Assembly (NCBI RefSeq): GCF_029023785.1
Contig: NZ_CP118955.1
Location: 866,501-930,500, forward strand
Length of the DNA stretch: 64,000 nucleotides
Source of the DNA: Enterococcus faecium
GTDB taxonomy: Bacteria; Bacillota; Bacilli; Lactobacillales; Enterococcaceae
Direction: 5' to 3'
This document shows, in pieces, positions 36,809-45,168 of this stretch (positions are counted from its first letter, which is position 1; every line of letters starts with the position of its first letter). A program made the translations under genes and the position numbers. The notes below the pieces were generated by a model. It saw only the letters and a program-made list of their open reading frames with translations. It did not search any database and was not told the DNA's origin.

Positions 36809-36874
36809 TAAAAACTCCTTTCGATATACTAGTGAGTGGCTACCAACCGCTCATCAGATCGAAAGGAGTTTTTT
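36809..36874 (+). promoter_or_regulatory. Hairpin that hides the tnpA ribosome site
   Basis: AAAAACTCCTTTCGAT pairs with ATCGAAAGGAGTTTTT across an inner GAGTGG/CCGCTC stem. The GGAG ribosome site (36865-36868) is inside the stem. IS200 elements are known to block translation of tnpA this way and to use the same hairpin as a terminator against outside transcription. Confidence 0.8.
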
Positions 36875-36875
36875 C

Positions 36876-37331
36876 ATGTCAAATGACGATAAAAGTTTAG
36901 CATATACTCGTTGGAATTGTAAGTATCATATTATTTTTACACCAAAATATCGACGAAAAGTAATCTATGGGCAATTACGAAAAGATCTTGGAAAAATACT
37001 TAGGAAGTTGTGCGAAATGAAAGATGTGGAAATCATAGAAGCACATGCAATGCTAGATCATATTCACATGCTTGTTCGAGTACCACCAAAAATATGTATA
37101 TCCAGTTTTATGGGGTATCTGAAAGGTCGTAGTGCGGTACTAATCCACGAGCAGCACGCAAATCTCAAATATAAATACGGAAACAAATCCTTTTGGTCGA
37201 AGAGATACTATGTGAGTACAGTCGGATTGAATCAAAAGACAAATGAAAAATACATCCGTGAACAAGAAGCTGATGATCGCATTCGATATATTATAAGTAA
37301 AAGAGAGTACGTAGAACCATTTAAAAAATAA
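36876..37331 (+). CDS. tnpA: IS200/IS605 transposase TnpA (Y1)
   Basis: 151 residues: KYHIIFTPKYRRKVIYGQLR, the HUH motif in MLDHIHMLVRVPP, and the catalytic Tyr in the helix beginning VGLNQKTNEKYIREQEADDR. It transposes as single-stranded DNA. ATG 36876 has its ribosome site seven bases upstream, in the inhibitory stem. Confidence 0.93.
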   Translation: MSNDDKSLAYTRWNCKYHIIFTPKYRRKVIYGQLRKDLGKILRKLCEMKDVEIIEAHAMLDHIHMLVRVPPKICISSFMGYLKGRSAVLIHEQHANLKYKYGNKSFWSKRYYVSTVGLNQKTNEKYIREQEADDRIRYIISKREYVEPFKK

Positions 37332-37515
37332 AGAGAAGTAAGTGAGTGAAGATGAGCAGTTGGCGGTCTTTTAAAAATCCCCTTTTAAGGGGCAGCGAGT
37401 GTCGACCCCTTCTAGGGGGATTAAAAATACACCCGTCCTCACGGGTGTATGGGTTACTGATAGACTTGATTTTAACTGGTGTCAGAAACTTATGTCCAGA
37501 AAGGGTGATGAAATT

Positions 37516-37616
37516 TTGGCAATTTACGGCTATTCAAGAATTAGCACAAGCAACCAAGATTACAAAATACAAATTCAAACATTAGAAAATGCTGGCGCAG
37601 AAATAATCTTCCTAGA
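37516..37616 (+). pseudogene. Serine resolvase, N-terminal fragment
   Basis: A TTG start gives LAIYGYSRISTSNQDYKIQI then QTLENAGAEIIF. This is the start of a resolvase/invertase, with the catalytic Ser in YSRIST. It breaks after about 33 residues where the sequence becomes the end of an IS30 transposase gene. Inactive. Confidence 0.7.
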
Positions 37617-37700
37617 AAATCACTGGATTATCGAACACCTTTGGAAGTATTTTTGAGTTACGTAAGTATTGATGATCTGTCTAACTTAATTTGACAATTA
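37617..37700 (+). mobile_element. IS30-family relic (3' end)
   Basis: The frame KSLDYRTPLEVFLSYV and the end TTAATTTGACAA match the 3' ends of the two IS30 types in this window (KSLNYQTPLEVFLSYV). Only about 85 bases remain, fused to the resolvase fragment. Confidence 0.7.
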
Positions 37701-37916
37701 AGAGTATATTTACTTCAGATGGTAAGGCAACAAAATAAAATACAATAGGCAGATGAACTAATAAATAAAATCTGTATTAAATACAGATAAATTAATATAA
37801 AAATCAAAAGGATCATAAACTTTTAACAAGTGATGAAATGGGTGGAAATTGATTCTTATAGACAGTTTGTCTCATAACATTGAAGTATTTTGCAATTTTA
37901 GCATTGAAACACTTTT

Positions 37917-38230
37917 TTAATCTTCAACGTTGTTCTTATAAACAAGATGATTGGGAATCTTTTGAATTAACACTGTATAGCTTAGAACACCCTTTATAGA
38001 AAACATTCGCTTAGCAATCTTAATAATTCCTTGTGCCCGATGTCGTTTAGATTCAGTAGGTTCCTGCTCATCGATCATGGAAAAAATTTGAAGGATCAGA
38101 TCCTTAATAAATTTATTTAAGAGAGGATGATCCATTGCTTCATCCATACTCGATAAACTAGTGATAATGAGCTACACGTTTTTCTTTCAAGTTGATCAAT
38201 AGCTTCCACGATAAAAATATCTTTAGATAA
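37917..38230 (-). pseudogene. Serine resolvase, internal fragment
   Basis: MDEAMDHPLLNKFIKDLILQ and IFSMIDEQEPTESKRHRAQG match the long helix of plasmid-type resolvases. Upstream (38160-38215) a frame with EAIDQLERKT matches the catalytic domain end, but with stops, and downstream the sequence leaves the family after IAKR. The gene is scrambled. Together with the fragment at 37516 it marks old plasmid or transposon DNA. Confidence 0.65.
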
Positions 38231-38376
38231 AATCAAGAACCGTAGGAACTACGGGGATATTTGGTCAATAAGAGCCACCGCTATTAGTAAAAAATAAGCT
38301 ATCAAGTATGCTCTCATCCCAAGAATTGCCTACTTCAATCGTTAAAAACCGTTAGGTTTAGCTAAGTGGGGGTAGT

Positions 38377-39195
38377 TCACTCAATACTTTTATCAATAAT
38401 AGAGCGCAAAACTTTTTCTCTTAATTCAACTGAATCAATATTATTGTTTTGTTCATAACCATGAACTAATAGATCACAAATATAAAGTTGTGATATTTTT
38501 CCAGCTAAAGATCCACCATTAAGAAATTCTTCAATGGCTGTTTGTAAAACTAAGTCTGCAGACTTTCCTATAGGTGAATGAATATAGTTAGTTATAGCAA
38601 TAATTTTTGCGCCATTTTTTTTAGCTATTTTCAATGAATCATAAGTATCTTTCGTTTTCCCAGATAAAGAAAAAATGATTACTAAATCATTAACTGTTAA
38701 TAAAGAAGCGACTTGGGCTTGAAAATGAGGGTCTAGTACAGCTTTTGCTTGAACTCCTACGCGAAGAAACATATTTTCTAAATCAAGACTAGTATTTCCA
38801 CTAGATCCCACTCCAAATATATATATGTTTTTTGATTGAGTGATCATTTTAATGGCTTCATTCAATTTTTCTTCGTCTAAAAGCCTAATAGTGGAATAGA
38901 GAGCTTCTGTTAAACTATTAGCAATTTCATCATAGTACTTTACACTAGTCGGATGTTCTTTTTTTTGACTAAAGTCTTCCTTTGCAATTTCAATTTTTAA
39001 ATCAGAAAAACCAGAAAAACCAATTTTTTGACAAAAGCGAATAATAGTAGCATCGCCAACTTTTGTGTTTTTCTTAATATCACTCATCGTACTATAAATA
39101 ATAGTTTTCCCAGAATTTAAAATAAAATCAGCGACTTTTTTTTCAGACTTCGTTAAAAATGGATAATTTTCTTTAATTAAATAGATATAACTCAT
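38377..39195 (-). CDS. RpiR/MurR-family regulator with SIS domain
   Basis: 272 residues. N-terminal RpiR helix-turn-helix (LTKSEKKVADFILNSGKTII; VGDATIIRFCQKIGFSGFSD) and a C-terminal SIS domain for sugar phosphates (IYIFGVGSSGNTSLDLENMF; DLVIIFSLSGKTKDTYDSLK). It is divergent from nanE with 160 bases between the starts, so it probably controls the nanE-PTS operon in response to an amino-sugar phosphate. Confidence 0.85.
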   Translation of the reverse strand: MSYIYLIKENYPFLTKSEKKVADFILNSGKTIIYSTMSDIKKNTKVGDATIIRFCQKIGFSGFSDLKIEIAKEDFSQKKEHPTSVKYYDEIANSLTEALYSTIRLLDEEKLNEAIKMITQSKNIYIFGVGSSGNTSLDLENMFLRVGVQAKAVLDPHFQAQVASLLTVNDLVIIFSLSGKTKDTYDSLKIAKKNGAKIIAITNYIHSPIGKSADLVLQTAIEEFLNGGSLAGKISQLYICDLLVHGYEQNNNIDSVELREKVLRSIIDKSIE

Positions 39196-39275
39196 ACAAA
39201 CTCCTCTACAATTTCAACTTTTCTCCATTATACTCCAAAATAATAAAAAAAACTCCTAAATACTCTATTTTTATC

Positions 39276-39330
39276 TTTACTTTTATGAAAGCGGATGCTA
39301 TATTATTTTTGGAGTTATTATCCAAAAATA
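39276..39330 (+). promoter_or_regulatory. nanE promoter with operator palindrome and cre site
   Basis: -35 TTTACT (39276) and -10 TATATT (39299) are 17 bases apart. Between them, 39285-39299 (ATGAAAGCGGATGCT) fits the 15-base cre consensus. A palindrome TATTTTTGGA-N7-TCCAAAAATA (39304-39330) starts at the end of the -10, well placed to block initiation; the RpiR-type regulator is the likely ligand. Confidence 0.6.
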
Positions 39331-39355
39331 ATAAAAAATTGGAGTGTTTAGGATA

Positions 39356-40045
39356 ATGGATAAAAAAAGGTTTTTAGATCTTATTTCAAAAGGTTTGATT
39401 GTTTCATGTCAAGCATTACCTGGTGAACCATTTTACAAAGAGGAAGAAAGTTTAATGCCTTATTTTGCTTTGGCTGCTCAAAGGGCTGGAGCAGTTGGTA
39501 TACGTGCAAATTCTGTTCGAGATATTATTGAAATTAGAAAGTGTGTATCATTACCAATGATTGGAATTATTAAAAGAGATTATCCACCAGAATCTCCATT
39601 CATTACTGCCACTATGAGAGAAGTAGATGAATTAGTAGAAACCGGTGTTGAGGTAATCGCTCTTGATTGCACTCTTAGAAATCGGCATGATGGACTATCT
39701 ATAAATTCTTTTATTACTAAAATAAAAGAAAAATATCCTCATCAGTTATTTATGGCAGATATTTCTACATTTGAAGAAGGCAAAAATGCATATAAAGCAG
39801 GAATAGATTTTGTAGGAACTACTTTAAGTGGATATACTGAGGAAAGTAAAAAACAAGATGGGCCAGATATAGATTTGATTAAAAAATTGGTAGAAGAAGG
39901 GATTTGTGTAATTGCTGAGGGAAGGATTCATACTCCAGAACAAGCAAAAGAGATAAAAAAAATAGGAGTTGCAGGTATTGTTGTGGGTGGTGCTATTACT
40001 CGACCACAGGAAATTGCATCAAGATTTGTTAAAGCATTAAGTTAG
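39356..40045 (+). CDS. nanE: N-acetylmannosamine-6-phosphate 2-epimerase
   Basis: 229 residues of the NanE TIM-barrel family: [62 protein letters not shown] and [18 protein letters not shown]. It converts ManNAc-6-P to GlcNAc-6-P. ATG 39356 is chosen; GGAG at 39341-39344 is 11 bases away, and a GTG at 39344 overlaps it. NanA lyase and NanK kinase are absent here, so the substrate may enter already phosphorylated by the adjacent PTS. Confidence 0.92.
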   Translation: MDKKRFLDLISKGLIVSCQALPGEPFYKEEESLMPYFALAAQRAGAVGIRANSVRDIIEIRKCVSLPMIGIIKRDYPPESPFITATMREVDELVETGVEVIALDCTLRNRHDGLSINSFITKIKEKYPHQLFMADISTFEEGKNAYKAGIDFVGTTLSGYTEESKKQDGPDIDLIKKLVEEGICVIAEGRIHTPEQAKEIKKIGVAGIVVGGAITRPQEIASRFVKALS

Positions 40046-40058
40046 GGGGAGAAATAAA

Positions 40059-41561
40059 ATGTTTAAAAAATTTTCACAATTAGGACGCGCTTTCATGTTA
40101 CCAATTGCTATATTACCAGTAGCCGGATTACTATTGGGACTGGGAGGAGCGTTAACAAATGAGAGTGCTATAAATGCTTATCCATTTTTAGATCAACCGT
40201 GGTTGCATACAATTTTAAGTATTATGAGTTATGCTGGAAATGCAGTTTTTGCAAACCTAGCACTAATTTTTGCAATTGGTATTGCTGTAGGACTTGCAAA
40301 TGGAGATAAAGGAACAGCTGGTTTAGCTGGTGGAGTAGCTTATCTAGTATATACTGCAACTATTAGTGGGTTTCTTGAACTTTTTTCATCAAAAGATGCA
40401 ACACTAGATACAGGTGTAGTGGGATCAATTGTTGTTGGTGGTACTGTTGCATTTTTACACAATCGATATAGAAAAATTGAATTACCACAATTCTTAGGTT
40501 TTTTTGGAGGATCAAGATTTATTCCGATTGTTTCTAGTTTAGCTGCAATCATTATTAGTTCTGTCTTTTACTTAATTTGGCCACCAATTCAAAATGGTTT
40601 AGTAGTTGCTGGTGAACAAATTGCTCAAATGGGTAGTTTAGGAACTTTTTTATATGGTTTTTTATTGCGTTTAACAGGTGCTGTTGGACTACACCACACC
40701 ATTTACCCTTTGTTCTGGTATACATCTTTAGGTGGTACCGAAACTGTAGCTGGATCAACAATTGCTGGAGCCCAAAATATTTTCTTTGCCCAACTAGCTG
40801 ATCCAAACCACACTGGTCTGTTTACTTATGGTACTAGATTTTTTGCAGGAAGATTTGCAACAATGATGTTTGGATTACCTGCAGCATGTTATGCAATGTA
40901 TCGTGCAATTCCTAAGAAAAATCGTAAAAAGAATGGTGGGCTTTATTTTAGCGGGGCCCTTACATCATTTTTAACTGGAATTACTGAACCAGTTGAATAT
41001 ATGTTTTTATTTGTTGCTCCTTGGCTTTATGTGATTCATGCATTCTTAGATGGATTATCTTTTTATTTTGCTGATATCTTAAATATTCGTGTAGGGAATT
41101 CCTTTTCAGGTGGTTTGATCGACTTTTTATTATTCGGTGTACTTCAAGGGAATGACAAAACTAATTGGTTAAAATTAATTCCTTTTGGTATTGCATGGGC
41201 ATTTATATATTTCTTTGTTTTTACATTCTTTATCAAAAAATTTAAGGTAGATATTCCTGGAATGGAAGAAGAATCAGAAGTTCATTCTGAAAAAGTAATA
41301 AACAAAAATACATCATTACATGAAGAGTCTCTTATCATTATTGAAGCTCTTGGTGGAAAAGAAAATATTGAGTCTGTTGAAGCTTGTGCAACTCGTTTGC
41401 GTGTTGCTGTTACGAATGGGGAGATTATTCAAAAACAAACAATAAAAGACACTGGTGCAACTGCTGTCTTCGAAGTGAAGGGTGGCATCCAAGCTGTTTT
41501 TGGAGGGAAAGCTGACTTATTAAGTCAAGAAATCAATCAAATATTAGGAAAAGATAATTAG
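40059..41561 (+). CDS. PTS transporter EIICB, glucose/GlcNAc superfamily
   Basis: 500 residues. A ten-helix EIIC domain (about 1-390; FSQLGRAFMLPIAILPVAGL, LTGAVGLHHTIYPLFWYTSL, GITEPVEYMFLFVAPWLYVI) is followed by EIIB with phospho-Cys in VEACATRLRVAV (about residue 447). There is no fused EIIA; that is the next gene. Because nanE precedes it, the likely substrate is ManNAc or a related amino sugar, delivered as the 6-phosphate. A GGGGGAG ribosome site and a 13-base gap link it to nanE. Confidence 0.85.
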   Translation: MFKKFSQLGRAFMLPIAILPVAGLLLGLGGALTNESAINAYPFLDQPWLHTILSIMSYAGNAVFANLALIFAIGIAVGLANGDKGTAGLAGGVAYLVYTATISGFLELFSSKDATLDTGVVGSIVVGGTVAFLHNRYRKIELPQFLGFFGGSRFIPIVSSLAAIIISSVFYLIWPPIQNGLVVAGEQIAQMGSLGTFLYGFLLRLTGAVGLHHTIYPLFWYTSLGGTETVAGSTIAGAQNIFFAQLADPNHTGLFTYGTRFFAGRFATMMFGLPAACYAMYRAIPKKNRKKNGGLYFSGALTSFLTGITEPVEYMFLFVAPWLYVIHAFLDGLSFYFADILNIRVGNSFSGGLIDFLLFGVLQGNDKTNWLKLIPFGIAWAFIYFFVFTFFIKKFKVDIPGMEEESEVHSEKVINKNTSLHEESLIIIEALGGKENIESVEACATRLRVAVTNGEIIQKQTIKDTGATAVFEVKGGIQAVFGGKADLLSQEINQILGKDN

Positions 41562-41573
41562 GAGGTTTTTAAT

Positions 41574-42050
41574 ATGTTTGAAATTTTCAAAAAGAAAAAA
41601 CAAGAAACTTTTTATGCACCTTGTTCCGGAAAAATCATTTCCATCACAGAAGTAAATGATCCTGTCTTTTCACAAAAATTACTAGGTGATGGTTTTGCCG
41701 TCATACCTGATGGTTCAAAAATTTATGCTCCATTGGCTGGTCGAGTAACAAATATATTTCCTACTAAACATGCTATTAATATAAAAAGCAACTCAGGCAT
41801 TGATTATTTGATTCATATTGGAATTGATACAGTCGAATTACAAGGAGAGCCTTTTTCGATTTGTGTTCAAGAAAATGATGAGGTTACTCTTGAAACCTCG
41901 TTGGTTGATGTGGATTTTGACAAAATAATAAAATCTGGTAAAGATACTTCTGTTATAGTTGTTTTTCCGGAGAAAAATCAGTTCAATGATTTAATAATAG
42001 ATAATGGTCGAATTGCTCATGGGAATTCATGTGGAAAAATCACTTTTTAA
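41574..42050 (+). CDS. PTS EIIA component, glucose (Crr) type
   Basis: 158 residues: APCSGKIISITEVNDPVFSQ, DGFAVIPDGSKIYAPLAGRV and the phospho-His motif [14 protein letters not shown]. It passes phosphate from HPr to the EIIB of the preceding protein. It starts 12 bases after the EIICB gene, behind TAGGAGG, and ends the operon. Confidence 0.9.
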   Translation: MFEIFKKKKQETFYAPCSGKIISITEVNDPVFSQKLLGDGFAVIPDGSKIYAPLAGRVTNIFPTKHAINIKSNSGIDYLIHIGIDTVELQGEPFSICVQENDEVTLETSLVDVDFDKIIKSGKDTSVIVVFPEKNQFNDLIIDNGRIAHGNSCGKITF

Positions 42051-42111
42051 AAAAGTGTATATAAAAAGCTATAAAATAAGCTAAATAGGATATTTGTCAA
42101 ATGAAGTTGGT

Positions 42112-42147
42112 GAACAGAAAGAACTGTTTTCTTTCTGTTCATTTTTT
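42112..42147 (+). terminator. Terminator of the nanE-PTS operon
   Basis: GAACAGAAAG and CTTTCTGTTC pair around AACTGTTTT and a T run follows. Confidence 0.8.
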
Positions 42148-42205
42148 TATTTTATTAGTAATGATTCCCCATGCCAAATCATGATCCGTAATTTAAAGTT
42201 ATGAT

Positions 42206-43258
42206 TTGTCAAATTAAGCTAGAATAAAATGCTTCTTGTACATAGCTCAAAAATATTTCGATTGGTGTTCTGTAATTCAATGATTTTCTTGGAATATGAT
42301 TACGTTGATTGCTGACACTGGAAATAAATGTCTGATTCACTTCTCTAAAATCCATTGATTTCGGCAGTCCATTACGACGCAGAATCCCGTTAGAATTCTC
42401 GTTTAATGGGCGTTGAGAAGGTGTTCCAGGGTCCGCAAAATATATATCAATATCATGTTGGTTACTAATGGCTTTCCAGTTAGAAAATTCTTTTCCACAG
42501 TCAAACGTAATAGATTTAAAGAAGTTTTTAGGGAAGCGAGAAAACCATTGATTAAGGGCAGTTTCAATATCTAATGCCTTACGGCCGTTGGGTTTAATCG
42601 TGATAATGACTTTAGATAATCTTTCAACTAAAGTAATGACGGCACTTTTATGATGAATGCCAACGATCGTATCACCTTCAAGGTGACCAAACTCAGAATT
42701 GAAATCAGGATAATTATCAGGTCGATCATGGATTGAGCGCTGATACTGTTGTTTTCCCCGTTTTTCCTGATGGCCATTGGGTTTTCTTTTACCTTTCATC
42801 GGTAGTGTGTCAATATCAAATATTCCTTTAGAAAATAAACGATAAAGTGTTCTCATACCGCATGAAACAGGCCTTTCTTTTCGCCCGATAATGACGTCAG
42901 GCATCCAACCAAGAGTGACTTTCTCTTTAATGTAATCTACTTCATGAGCAGGTAATTGAATGACTTTTCTACCACATTTTTTCTTATTTTCTTTATACTG
43001 GTGCCAATAATCAAGAGCAGTCTTGCCTTGCTTGAACTTATTGACTACATTATAAATAGTTTGTATAGCACGTCCCATTCGGTTAGCGATTTCAACCGGC
43101 TTATTATGTTGAAGATAATATGATTCTATCATTGTCAGTTTGTCTATGGTAAGATGTTTGTAGGTCATTTATGGTTACACTCCTTTGTTTTCTTTCGTCG
43201 GAAATACAATTTGAGTGTACCATAAATGCCTTTTTATTTTTCTAACTTAATTTTACAA
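42206..43258 (-). mobile_element. IS30-family insertion sequence, second type
   Basis: About 1053 bases with ends TTGTCAAATTAAGCTAGAA and TTGTAAAATTAAGTTAGAA. It is related to, but clearly different from, the IS30 copies at 26294 and 59060. Confidence 0.88.
42209..43168 (-). CDS. IS30-family transposase (second type)
   Basis: 319 residues with helix-turn-helix (HLTIDKLTMIESYYLQHNKP; IANRMGRAIQTIYNVVNKF) and DDE core GHLEGDTIVGIHHKS, ITFDCGKEFSNWKAI, NENSNGILRRNGLPK. The catalytic half is nearly the same as in the other IS30 type, while the N-terminal half has diverged, suggesting different end recognition. Confidence 0.92.
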   Translation of the reverse strand: MTYKHLTIDKLTMIESYYLQHNKPVEIANRMGRAIQTIYNVVNKFKQGKTALDYWHQYKENKKKCGRKVIQLPAHEVDYIKEKVTLGWMPDVIIGRKERPVSCGMRTLYRLFSKGIFDIDTLPMKGKRKPNGHQEKRGKQQYQRSIHDRPDNYPDFNSEFGHLEGDTIVGIHHKSAVITLVERLSKVIITIKPNGRKALDIETALNQWFSRFPKNFFKSITFDCGKEFSNWKAISNQHDIDIYFADPGTPSQRPLNENSNGILRRNGLPKSMDFREVNQTFISSVSNQRNHIPRKSLNYRTPIEIFLSYVQEAFYSSLI

Positions 43259-43354
43259 TTCGCGTGTATTATAAGAAAAGCTAAGAATGATAATTAATCG
43301 ATTTTCAAAATATATAATAAAAAGATACAATGAGTTAACTATACAAATCAAAAG

Positions 43355-43391
43355 AAGAAGCAGGGGGATAGCATACCTATGCTTCTTTTTT
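43355..43391 (+). terminator. Terminator upstream of the polymerase gene
   Basis: AAGAAGCA and TGCTTCTT pair around GGGGGATAGCATACCTA and a T run follows. Confidence 0.6.
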
Positions 43392-43422
43392 ATGTATTTA
43401 GCTATTTCTTCTTTACAATATC

Positions 43423-43434
43423 GAACATATGTTT
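43423..43434 (+). promoter_or_regulatory. SOS (LexA/DinR) box of the Y-family polymerase gene
   Basis: CGAACATATGTTTG (box core 43423-43434) differs from the Gram-positive consensus GAAC-N4-GTTC only at the last base. It overlaps a likely -10 (GTATAA, 43435-43440) and lies 30 bases before the start codon. Confidence 0.65.
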
Positions 43435-43463
43435 GTATAACGTGAAAGAATGGAGTGTTATTT

Positions 43464-44789
43464 ATGATGGATTATTCAAAAGAGCCAGTAAATGATTACT
43501 TTTTAATCGATATGAAAAGCTTTTACGCAAGTGTCGAATGTATAGAAAGAAATTTAGATCCATTAACAACAGAACTTGTTGTTATGAGTCGATCTGATAA
43601 TACTGGTTCAGGATTGATATTAGCTTCTTCTCCTGAAGCAAAAAAGCGGTATGGTATTACAAATGTGAGTAGACCACGTGACTTACCACAACCATTTCCT
43701 AAAACACTACACGTTGTTCCACCACGTATGAACCTATATATCAAGCGAAATATGCAGGTAAATAATATTTTCAGAAGATATGTGGCTGATGAAGATCTAC
43801 TGATTTACTCGATCGATGAATCAATCTTAAAAGTGACCCGATCACTGAATCTTTTTACGACTGAAGGAACACGAAGTCAGCGAAGGAAGAAGCTCGCTCA
43901 AATGATCCAAGAACGTATTAAAGAAGAGTTAGGTTTGATTGCTACGGTAGGCGTCGGCGATAATCCCCTTTTGGCTAAACTAGCCTTAGACAATGAAGCA
44001 AAGCATAATGAAGGATTTATTGCGGAATGGACGTACGAAAACGTTCCTGAAAAAGTATGGAATATTCCTGAAATGACGGACTTTTGGGGCATTGGCTCTC
44101 GAATGAAGAAAAGACTCAATCAGATGGGGATTATGAGCATTAGAGATCTTGCTAACTGGAATCCATACACCATTAAGAGCCGTTTAGGTGTGATTGGCTT
44201 ACAGCTATACTTTCATGCAAATGGTATTGATCGAACTGATATAGCAATCCCACCAGAACCGACAAAAGAAAAGTCCTATGGTAATTCACAAGTGTTGCCA
44301 CGTGATTATACTAGAAGAAATGAAATCGAGCTGGTTGTAAAAGAAATGGCGGAACAAGTAGCCATTCGTATCAGACAGCATAATTGTAAAACAGGATGTG
44401 TCCATTTAGACATTGGTACATCGATCTTAGAAACGAGACCAGGGTTCTCACACCAGATGAAAATCCCTATCACAGACAATACAAAGGAATTGCAGAATTA
44501 TTGTCTTTTCTTGTTTGATAAGTATTATGAAGGACAAGAAGTCCGCCACGTCGGAATCACTTACAGCAAGCTATTTTATACTGATTCGCTTCAGCTGGAT
44601 TTATTTAGTGATCCACAAAAGCAAATTGACGAAGAAAATTTAGATAAAATTATTGACAAGATTCGGCAAAAATATGGTTTTACGTCGATTGTACATGCTT
44701 CTTCAATGTTAGAAGGCGCTAGAAGCATTACTAGAAGCACACTTGTTGGTGGTCATGCGGGCGGAAATGGGGGAATTAAAAATGATTGA
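43464..44789 (+). CDS. Y-family DNA polymerase, UvrX/UmuC-like
   Basis: 441 residues. Palm motifs FLIDMKSFYASVECIERN and YSIDESILKV carry the metal-binding acids, with a helix-hairpin-helix (FWGIGSRMKKRLNQMGIMSI) and the little-finger domain after about residue 240. The C-terminus has QLDLFSDP, a beta-clamp-binding motif. Such enzymes copy damaged DNA with low fidelity and are frequent on enterococcal plasmids. ATG 43464 follows GGAG by eight bases; an upstream GTG is rejected. The SOS box implies damage induction. Confidence 0.9.
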   Translation: MMDYSKEPVNDYFLIDMKSFYASVECIERNLDPLTTELVVMSRSDNTGSGLILASSPEAKKRYGITNVSRPRDLPQPFPKTLHVVPPRMNLYIKRNMQVNNIFRRYVADEDLLIYSIDESILKVTRSLNLFTTEGTRSQRRKKLAQMIQERIKEELGLIATVGVGDNPLLAKLALDNEAKHNEGFIAEWTYENVPEKVWNIPEMTDFWGIGSRMKKRLNQMGIMSIRDLANWNPYTIKSRLGVIGLQLYFHANGIDRTDIAIPPEPTKEKSYGNSQVLPRDYTRRNEIELVVKEMAEQVAIRIRQHNCKTGCVHLDIGTSILETRPGFSHQMKIPITDNTKELQNYCLFLFDKYYEGQEVRHVGITYSKLFYTDSLQLDLFSDPQKQIDEENLDKIIDKIRQKYGFTSIVHASSMLEGARSITRSTLVGGHAGGNGGIKND

Positions 44790-45132
44790 TTACAATGATC
44801 GTGGTCGTTTAAAGTGGGCAGGGTTTTATTTATCTGATCATACTGAAGAGATCGATGCGGACAATGAGCAACGTACCAATCATAATTTGGCAAAAGAACA
44901 AATGACGACTGAAGATATTGTGAAAGTATTGAACGCTGCAGTCATAAAAAATAGATCAGTATGTATCCAAAAAGAAGAACGAAACGCCGAAGGATACTAT
45001 CCATACGATATTGTTGGAAAGATCTTAGGTAGTGATGAGCTGGGAATCTACGTTGGAAAAGACAAAATTCACTACGACGAAATACGGCACATTGAATTTT
45101 ACCAGGATAATAAGTGGAGTCGACTAGAATGA
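44782..45132 (+). CDS. YolD-like protein
   Basis: 116 residues starting MIDYNDRGRLKWAGFYLSDH, the pattern of YolD-like proteins (DRGxxKWxxFxxPEH). They are often paired with UvrX/UmuC-type polymerases and are thought to help them. It overlaps the polymerase gene by eight bases behind GGGGGA, so the two are translated together. Confidence 0.85.
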   Translation: MIDYNDRGRLKWAGFYLSDHTEEIDADNEQRTNHNLAKEQMTTEDIVKVLNAAVIKNRSVCIQKEERNAEGYYPYDIVGKILGSDELGIYVGKDKIHYDEIRHIEFYQDNKWSRLE

Positions 45133-45168
45133 ACATTATCCAGCAATATGAGCTAAAGTATATAACAT

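Larger units (their letters stand above)
36750..37470 (+). mobile_element. IS200/IS605-family element (tnpA only)
   Basis: A Y1 transposase gene is flanked by subterminal hairpins, CCGCGCG/CGCGTGG near 36770-36789 on the left and ACACCCGT/ACGGGTGT near 37428-37447 on the right. There is no tnpB. Exact ends cannot be set by eye because this family makes no terminal inverted repeats. Confidence 0.7.

Noticed and set aside
37346..37516. Short frames between tnpA and the resolvase fragment
   Set aside because: They run through the right-end hairpins of the IS200 element and have no coding character.
39285..39299. A second cre site in the scr spacer
   Set aside because: The palindromes at 32476 and 32583 match the cre consensus only partly, so they are called LacI-type operators and not cre sites; only the nanE site fits the full consensus.
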